Assembly (NCBI RefSeq): GCF_038502225.1
Contig: NC_091293.1
Location: 10,138,753-10,202,752 of the forward strand
DNA length: 64,000 nucleotides
Source: Cherax quadricarinatus
Taxonomy: Eukaryota; Arthropoda; Malacostraca; Decapoda; Parastacidae
Reading direction: 5' to 3'
The notes below the pieces were generated by a model. It had not been told where the DNA came from, ran no database searches, and was given only the letters and a program-made list of their open reading frames with translations. Positions within the stretch are counted from its first letter, which is position 1. Every line of letters starts with the position of its first letter. Below, piece after piece: positions 55,836 through 64,000 of the stretch. The position numbers were made by a program, and so were the translations under genes.

Positions 55836-57155
55836 GTACTCACCTAATTGTGCTCACCTAATTGTGGTTGCAGGGGATGAGTCATAGCTCCTGGCTCCGC
55901 CTCTTCACTGGTCGCTACTAGGTCTCTCTCCCTGCTCCATGAGCTCTATCATGCCTCTTCCTAAAGCTATGTATGGATCCTGCCTCCACTACATCACTTT
56001 CTAGACTATTCCACTTCCTGACAATTCTGGCTGAAGAAATGCTTCCTGACATTCTTGTGATTCATCTGAGTCTTCCACTTCTAATTGTGACCCTTTGTTG
56101 CTGTGTCTCATCTCTGGAACATCCTGTCATTATCCACCTTGTCGATTCCTTTCAGTATTTTACAGGTCGTTATCATGTCCTCCCCATCTCTCCTCTCCTC
56201 CAGTGTCCTCTGGTTGATTTCCCTTAACCTCTCCTCATAGAACATGCCCCCTATCTCCGGGACTTGCCTCGTTACAAACCATTGCACTTTCTCTAGTTTT
56301 CTGACGTTCTTGGCTAGGTGTGGGTTCCTAACTGGTACTGCATACTCCAATATGGGTCTGACGTACACGGTGTACAGAATCTTGAACGATTCCTTACTGA
56401 GATGTCGGAATGCTATTCTTAGGTTTGCTAAGCGCCCATGCTGCAGCAGTTATTTGGTTGATGTGCGCCTCAGATGTCCTTGAGTGAGGTTTGTAGTCTT
56501 TGGCCCCCTAGACTGTACTCTGTCTGCCGTCTTTTTTGCCTTTCCCAAGTTATCATGAATTTGCACTTGGTGGGGCTGAACTCTAGGAGATAGTTTCTGA
56601 ACCAGGCTTGCAGTCTGTCCAGATCCCTTTGTAGTCCTGCCTGGTCCTCCTTCGACTGAATTCTCCTCATTAACTTCACATCGTCTGCAAACAGGGACAC
56701 TTCTGAATCTATTCCTTCCGTCATGTTATTCATATATACCAGGAACAGCACCGGCCTTAGGACTGACCCCTGTGGAACCCCGCTCATCACAGGTGCCCAC
56801 TATGACACCTCGTCACGTACCATGACTCGCTGCTGTCTTCCTGACAGGTATTCCCTGATCCATTGTAGTGCCTTCCCTGTTATACCTGCCTGGTCCTCCA
56901 GCTTTTGCACATATATCTTGAGTGGAACTGTGTGAAAAAAAATTCTTACAGTCCAAGAAAACGTAATCTACCCACCCCTCTCTCTCTCTTGTCTTACTGC
57001 TGTCACCTTGTCACAGAATTCCAGTAAGTTTGTGACACAGGATTTCATGTCCCTGAATCCGTGCAGGCTGTCGTTGATGAGCTCATTCCTTTCTAGGTGC
57101 TCCAAAACTCTTCTGATAATCATCTCCATGTTAGTGGCACTGGTCTATAGTTGAA
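55836..57155 (-). mobile_element. CR1-A copy 6 (minus strand, 5' truncated, decayed)
   Basis: The 3' end (GTACTCACCTAATTG and a second GCTCACCTAATTG) starts at the exon E border with no AC tail. The RT reads leftward in broken frames (56368-56108 and 56790-56470 with FADDVKLMRRI). The 5' end stops at a (TG)n/(AG)n tract. Confidence 0.83.
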
Positions 57156-57159
57156 GGTG

Positions 57160-57207
<48 letters not shown>

Positions 57208-57225
57208 GAGAGAGAGAGAGAGAGA
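57156..57225. repeat. (TG)n then (AG)n microsatellite
   Basis: Dinucleotide tract at the 5' truncation point of CR1-A copy 6. Confidence 0.9.
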
Positions 57226-57234
57226 AACAACATC

Positions 57235-57405
57235 GTGAGTTGCACAAGAATGGTATACAATACCGACAAGACGAAGGGACTTATTACCTCATCTTTTGTA
57301 TACAATTCTACCGTCTTCAAATTACGTCCAAGAATTTGTATTGATAAAGCCAATACATGGCGAAACGTCTACAATAAAGATATCCAGATGTTGCACATGT
57401 CTTAA
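57235..57405. mobile_element. Penelope-like module remnant with decayed hammerhead
   Basis: A leftward terminal hairpin GGTATACAATACC (57252-57264) is followed by a rightward end with TTGATAA, a GCC/GGC stem and GAAACGTC (57341-57368) and AATAAAG. The core heptamer differs from CUGANGA at two invariant positions, so the ribozyme should be inactive. Confidence 0.65.
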
Positions 57406-57413
57406 TCAACATC

Positions 57414-60400
57414 GTGAGCTGTTACATGTCCCCAGCAGACACTGCTTCACCTTGCTACATGTCCCTGGTAGACACTGCTTCACCTTGTCACATGTCCCTT
57501 GTTACATGTCCCCAGCAGACACTGCTTCACCTTGCAGACACTGCTTCACCTTGTTACATGTCCCTGGTACACTGCTTCACCTTGTTACATGTAGACACTG
57601 CTTCACCTTGTTACATGTCCCTGGCAGACACTGCTTCACCTTGTTACATGTCCCTGGTAGACACTGCTTCACCTTGTTACATGTCCCTGGCAGACACTGC
57701 TTCACCTTGTTACATGTCCCTGGCAGACACTGCTTCACCTTGTTACATGTCCCTGGCAGACACTGCTTCACCTTGTTACATGTCCCTGGCAGACACTGCT
57801 TCACCTTGTTACATGTCCCTGGCAGACACTGCTTCACCAACTTATATGTCCCTGGCAGACACTGCTTCACCTTGTTACATGTCCCTGGCAGACACTGCTT
57901 CACCTTGTTACATGTCCCTGGTAGACACTGCTTCACCTTGTTACATGTCCCTGGCAGACACTGCTTCACCTTGTTACATGTCCCTGGCAGACACTGCTTC
58001 ACCTTGTTACATGTCCCTGGTAGACACTGCTTCACCTTGTTACATGTCCCTGGCAGACACTGCTTCACCTTGTTACATGTACCTGGCAGACACTGTTTCA
58101 CCTTGTTACATGTCCCCAGCAGACACTGCTTCACCTTGTTACATGTCCCTGGTAGACACTGCTTCACCTTGTCACATGTCCATGGCAGACACTGCTTCAC
58201 CTTGTTACATGTCCCTGGTAGACACTGCTTCACCTTGTTACATGTCCCTGGCAGACACTGCTTCACCTTGTTACATGTCCCTGGTAGACACTGCTTCACC
58301 TTGTTACATGTCCCTGGCAGACACTGCTACACCTTGTTACATGTCCCTGGCAGACACTGCTTCATCTTGTTACATGTCCCTGGCAGACACTGCTTCACCT
58401 TGTTACATGTCCCTGGCAGACACTGCTTCACCTTGTTACATGTCCCTGGCAGACACTGCTTCACCAACTTATATGTCCCTGGTAGACACTGCTTCACCTT
58501 GTTACATGTCCCTGGCAGACACTGCTTCACCTTGTTACATGTCCCTGGCAGACACTGCTTCACCTTGTTACATGTCCCTGGCAGACACTGCTTCACCAAC
58601 TTATATGTCCCTGGTAGACACTGCTTCACCTTGTTACATGTCCCTGGCAGACACTGCTTCACCTTGTTACATGTCCCTGGCAGACACTGCTTCACCTTGT
58701 TACATGTCCATGGCAGACACTGCTTCACCTTGTTACATGTCCCTGGCAGACACTGCTTCACCTTGTTACATGTCCCTGGCAGACACTGCTTCACCTTGTT
58801 ACATGTCCCTGGCAGACACTGCTTCACCTTGTTACATGTCCCTGGCAGACACTGCTTCACCTTGTTACATGTCCCAGGCAGACACTGTTTCACCTTGTTA
58901 CATATCCATGGCAGACACTGCTTCACCTTTTTACATGTCCCTGGCAGACACTGCTTCAACTTGTTACATGTCCCTGGCAGACACTGCTTCACCTTGTTAC
59001 ATGTCCCTGGTAGACACTGCTTCACCTTGTTACATATCCCTGGCAGACACTGCTTCACCTTGTTACATGTCCCTGGCAGACACTGCTTCACCTTGTTACA
59101 TGTCCCTGGTAGACACTGCTTCACCTTGTTACATATCCCTGGCAGACACTGCTTCACCTTGTTACATGTCCCTGGCAGACACTGCTTCACCTTGTTACAT
59201 GTCCCTGGCAGACACTGCTTCACCTTGTTACATGTCCCTGGCAGACACTGCTTCACCTTGTTACATGTCCCTGGCAGACACTGCTTCACCTTGTTACATG
59301 TCCCTGGCAGACACTGCTTCACCTTGTTACTTGTCCCTGGCAGACACTGCTTCACCTTGTTACATGTCCCTGGCAGACACTGCTTCACCTTGTTACATGT
59401 CCATGGCAGACACTGCTTCACCTTGTTACATGTCCCTGGCAGACACTGCTTCACCTTGTTACATGTCCCTGGCAGACACTGCTTCACCTTGTTACATGTC
59501 CCTGGCAGACACTGCTTCACCTTGTTACATGTCCCTGGCAGACACTGCTTCACCTTGTTACATGTCCCTGGCAGACACTGCTTCACCTTGTTACATGTCC
59601 CTGGCAGACACTGCTTCACCTTGTTACATGTCCCTGGCAGACACTGCTTCACCTTGTTACTTGTCCCTGGCAGACACTGCTTCACCTTGTTACATGTCCC
59701 TGGCAGACACTGCTTCACCTTGTTACATATCCATGGCAGACACTGCTTCACCTTTTTACATGTCCCTGGCAGACACTGCTTCACCTTGTTACATGTCCCT
59801 GGCAGACACTGCTTCACCTTGTTACATGTCCCTGGTAGACACTGCTTCACCTTGTTACATATCCCTGGCAGACACTGCTTCACCTTGTTACATGTCCCTG
59901 GCAGACACTGCTTCACCTTGTTACATGTCCCTGGTAGACACTGCTTCACCTTGTTACATATCCCTGGCAGACACTGCTTCACCTTGTTACATGTCCCTGG
60001 CAGACACTGCTTCACCTTGTTACATGTCCCTGGCAGACACTGCTTCACCTTGTTACATGTCCCTGGCAGACACTGCTTCACCTTGTTACATGTCCCTGGC
60101 AGACACTGCTTCACCTTGTTACATGTCCCTGGCAGACACTGCTTCACCTTGTTACTTGTCCCTGGCAGACACTGCTTCACCTTGTTACTTGTCCCTGGCA
60201 GACACTGCTTCACCAACTTATATGCCCCTGGCAGACACTGCTTCACCTTGTTACATATCCCTGGCAGACACTGCTTCATCTTTTTACTTGTCCCTGGCAG
60301 ACACTGCTTCATCTTGTTACATGTCCATGGCAGACACTGCTTCACCTTGTTACATGTCCCCGGCAGACACTGCTTCACCTTCTTACTTGTCCTGGCAGAC

Positions 60401-63400
60401 ACTGCTTCACCTCGTTACTTGTCCCTGGCAGACACTGCTCACCTTGTTACATATCCCTGGCAGACACTGCTTCATCTTGTTACATGTCCCTGGCAGACCA
60501 TGTTACATGTCCCTGGCAGACACTGCTTTACCTTGTTGCATGTCCCCGGCAGACACTGGTTCACCTTGTTACATATCCCTGGCAGACACTGCTTCACCTT
60601 GTTACATGTCCCTGGCAAACACTGCTTCACCTTGTTACATGTCCCTGGCAGACACTGCTTCACCTTCTTACTTGTCCCTGGCAGACACTGCTTCATCTTG
60701 TTACATGTCCATGGCAGACACTGCTTCACCTTGTTACATGTCCCCGGCAGACACTGCTTCACCTTCTTACTTGTCCTGGCAGACACTGCTTCACCTCGTT
60801 ACTGGTCCCTGGCAGACACTGCTCACCTTGTTACATATCCCTGGCAGACACTGCTTCATCTTGTTACATGTCCCTGGCAGACCATGTTACATGTCCCTGG
60901 CAGACACTGCTTCACCTTGTTGCATGTCCCCGGCAGACACTGGTTCACCTTGTTACATGTCCCTGGCAGACACTGCTTCACCTTGTTACATGTCCCTGGC
61001 AAACACTGCTTCACCTTGTTACATGTCCCTGGCAGACACTGCTTCACCTTGTTACATGTCCCTGGCAGACACTGCTTCACCTTGTTACATGTCCCTGGCA
61101 GACACTGCTTCACCTTGTTACATGGCCCTGGTAGACACTGCTTCACCTTGTTACATGTCCATGGCAGACACTGCTTCACCTTGTTACATGTCCCTGGCAG
61201 ACACTGCTTCACCTTGTTACATGTCCCTGGCAGACACTGCTTCACCTTGTTACATGTCCCTGGAAGACAGACACTGCCCTTCACCTTGTTACATGTCCCT
61301 GGTAGACACTGCTTCACCTTGTTACATGTCCCAGACACTGCTTCACCTTGTTACATGTCCCTGGTAGACACTGCTTCACCTTGTTACATGTCCCTGGCAG
61401 ACACTGCTTCACCTTGTTACATGTCCCTGGCAGACACTGCTTCACCTTGTTACATGTCCCTGGCAGACACTGCTTCACCTTGTTACATGTCCCTGGCAGA
61501 CACTGCTTCACCTTGTTACATGTCCCTGGCAGACACTGCTTCACCTTGTTACATGTCCCTGGCAGACACTGCTTCACCTTCTTATATGTCCCTGGTAGTC
61601 ACTGCTTCACCTTGTTACATGTCGCTGGCAGACACTGCTTCTCGTTGTTACATGTCGCTGGCAGACACTGCTTCACCTTGTTACATGTCCCTGGTAGACA
61701 CTGCTTCACCTTGTTACATGTCCCTGGCAGACACTGCTTCACCTTGTTACATGTCCCTGGCAGACACTGCTTCACCTTGTTACATGTCCCTGGCAGACAC
61801 TGCTTCACTTTGTTACATGTCCCTGGCAGACACTGCTTCACCTTGTTACATGTCCCTGGCAGACACTGCTTCACCTTGTTACATGTCCCCGGCAGACACT
61901 GTTTCACCTTGTTACATATCCATGGCAGACACTGCTTCACCTTGTTACATGTCCCTGGCAGACACTGCTTCACCTTGTTACATGTCCCTGGCAGACACTG
62001 CTTCACCTTGTTACATGTCCCTTGTAGACACTGCTTCACCTTGTTACATGTCCCTGGTAGACACTGCTTCACCTTGTTACATGTCCCTGGCAGACACTGC
62101 TTCACCTTGTTACATGTCCCTGGTAGACACTGCTTCACCTTGTTACATGTCCCTGGCAGACACTGCTACACCTTGTTACATGTCCCTGGCAGACACTGCT
62201 TCATCTTGTTACATGTCCCTGGCAGACACTGCTTCACCTTGTTACATGTCCCTGGCAGACACTGCTTCACCTTGTTACATGTCCCTGGCAGACACTGCTT
62301 CACCAACTTATATGTCCCTGGTAGACACTGCTTCACCTTGTTACATGTCCCTGGCAGACACTGCTTCACCTTGTTACATGTCCCTGGCAGACACTGCTTC
62401 ACCTTGTTACATGTCCCTGGCAGACACTGCTTCACCTTGTTACATGTCCCTGGCAGACACTGCTTCACCTTGTTACATGTCCATGGCAGACACTGCTTCA
62501 CCTTGTTACATGTCCCTGGCAGACACTGCTTCACCTTGTTACATGTCCCTGGCAGACACTGCTTCACCTTGTTACATGTCCCTGGCAGACACTGCTTCAC
62601 CTTGTTACATGTCCCTGGCAGACACTGCTTCACCTTGTTACATGTCCCCGGCAGACACTGTTTCACCTTGTTACATATCCATGGCAGACACTGCTTCACA
62701 TTTTTACATGTCCCTGGCAGACACTGCTTCACCTTGTTACATGTCCCTGGCAGACACTGCTTCACCTTGTTACATGTCCCTGGTAGACACTGCTTCACCT
62801 TGTTACATATCCCTGGCAGACACTGCTTCACCTTGTTACATGTCCCTGGCAGACACTGCTTCACCTTGTTACATGTCCCTGGTAGACACTGCTTCACCTT
62901 GTTACATATCCCTGGCAGACACTGCTTCACCTTGTTACATGTCCCTGGTAGACACTGCTTCACCTTGTTACATGTCCCTGGCAGACACTGCTTCACCTTG
63001 TTACATGTCCCTGGCAGACACTGCTTCACCTTGTTACATGTCCCTGGCAGACACTGCTTCACCTTGTTACATGTCCCTGGCAGACACTGCTTCACCTTGT
63101 TACTTGTCCCTGGCAGACACTGCTTCACCTTGTTACTTGTCCCTGGCAGACACTGCTTCACCAACTTATATGCCCCTGGCAGACACTGCTTCACCTTGTT
63201 ACATATCCCTGGCAGACACTGCTTCATCTTTTTACTTGTCCCTGGCAGACACTCCTTCATCTTGTTACATGTCCATGGCAGACACTGCTTCACCTTGTTA
63301 CATGTCCCCGGCAGACACTGCTTCACCTTCTTACTTGTCCTGGCAGACACTGCTTCACCTCGTTACTTGTCCCTGGCAGACACTGCTCACCTTGTTACAT

Positions 63401-64000
63401 ATCCCTGGCAGACACTGCTTCATCTTGTTACATGTCCCTGGCAGACCATGTTACATGTCCCTGGCAGACACTGCTTTACCTTGTTGCATGTCCCTGGCAG
63501 ACACTGGTTCACCTTGTTACATATCCCTGGCAGACACTGCTTCACCTTGTTACATGTCCCTGGCAAACACTGCTTCACCTTGTTACATGTCCCTGGCAGA
63601 CACTGCTTCACCTTCTTACTTGTCCCTGGCAGACACTGCTTCATCTTGTTACATGTCCATGGCAGACACTGCTTCACCTTGTTACATGTCCCCGGCAGAC
63701 ACTGCTTCACCTTCTTACTTGTCCTGGCAGACACTGCTTCACCTCGTTACTTGTCCCTGGCAGACACTGCTCACCTTGTTACATATCCCTGGCAGACACT
63801 GCTTCATCTTGTTACATGTCCCTGGCAGACCATGTTACATGTCCCTGACAGACACTGCTTCACCTTGTTGCATGTCCCCGGCAGACACTGGTTCACCTTG
63901 TTACATGTCCCTGGCAGACACTGCTTCACCTTGTTACATGTCCCTGGCAAACACTGCTTCACCTTGTTACATGTCCCTGGCAGACACTGCTTCACCTTGT
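57414..64000. repeat. 33-bp minisatellite, about 200 copies, continuing past the window
   Basis: The unit TGTCCCTGGCAGACACTGCT plus TCACCTTGTTACA repeats from about 57420 to the window end. Because 33 is 3 x 11, both strands read through for over a thousand codons (CYMSLADTASP on plus, CNKVKQCLPGT on minus). There is no start context, signal or domain, so I treat it as satellite. A higher-order copy is visible: variant units at 60384-60900 recur 2,948 bases later at 63332-63848. Confidence 0.97.

Noticed and set aside
57341..57368. Active hammerhead ribozyme
   Set aside because: The heptamer is TTGATAA, with two invariant core positions changed, so it is listed only as a decayed remnant.
57414..61367. 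1,317-codon open frame (CYMSLADTASP repeat)
   Set aside because: It is the 33-bp satellite read in frame; the opposite strand is equally open, there is no domain or start context, and some units break the frame.

Overview
This is eukaryotic, repeat-saturated DNA, most likely from an arthropod and by its repeat types probably a decapod crustacean (inference; no species is named by the sequence). It has long AC, TA and CT microsatellites and four minisatellite arrays. It also has several non-LTR retrotransposon families, Penelope-like modules with hammerhead ribozymes, a BEL/Pao LTR element, a hAT transposon and one 100-N assembly gap.

Under the repeats lie five exons of one host gene on the + strand: 16110-16251, 21206-21490, 25400-25579, 26921-27078 and 55620-55835. 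Each has AG/GT borders. Phases match across the first four, and together they encode consecutive extracellular immunoglobulin domains. One domain lacks both canonical cysteines (Val and Leu instead), and the next has the cysteines plus extra ones. This is the D4/D5 pattern of PDGF/VEGF-type receptors, so a Pvr-like receptor is my best guess. The signal peptide, first domains, transmembrane segment and kinase would lie outside the window. Phase 0 at the end of the fourth exon against phase 1 at the start of the fifth shows that at least one exon is missing between them.

Layout. 1-15404: a pile of CR1-type retrotransposon copies (here 'CR1-A'), head to tail and separated almost only by (AC)n/(TG)n; one carries a nested second LINE that itself carries a tRNA-like SINE fragment. 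16110-27078: exons A-D, with a 28-bp array, a 300-bp CT tract and a 25-bp array in the introns, plus Jockey-like LINE fragments. 27247-55552: a 28.5-kb intron built of three copies of a second CR1 family ('CR1-B', whose ORF1 is an SGNH esterase). These are broken by a 4.0-kb hAT element (27779-31787), Penelope-like modules, a 6.0-kb composite insertion (34936-40951) and a BEL/Pao element (42117-50001). 55620-55835: exon E, whose splice donor coincides with the edge of another CR1-A copy. 57414-64000: about 200 copies of a 33-bp repeat running off the window.

The most unusual content is a set of nine hammerhead ribozymes with intact cores. Two sit at the 3' ends of a non-LTR LINE rather than of a Penelope element. 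A covarying terminal hairpin marks the ends of the same modules.
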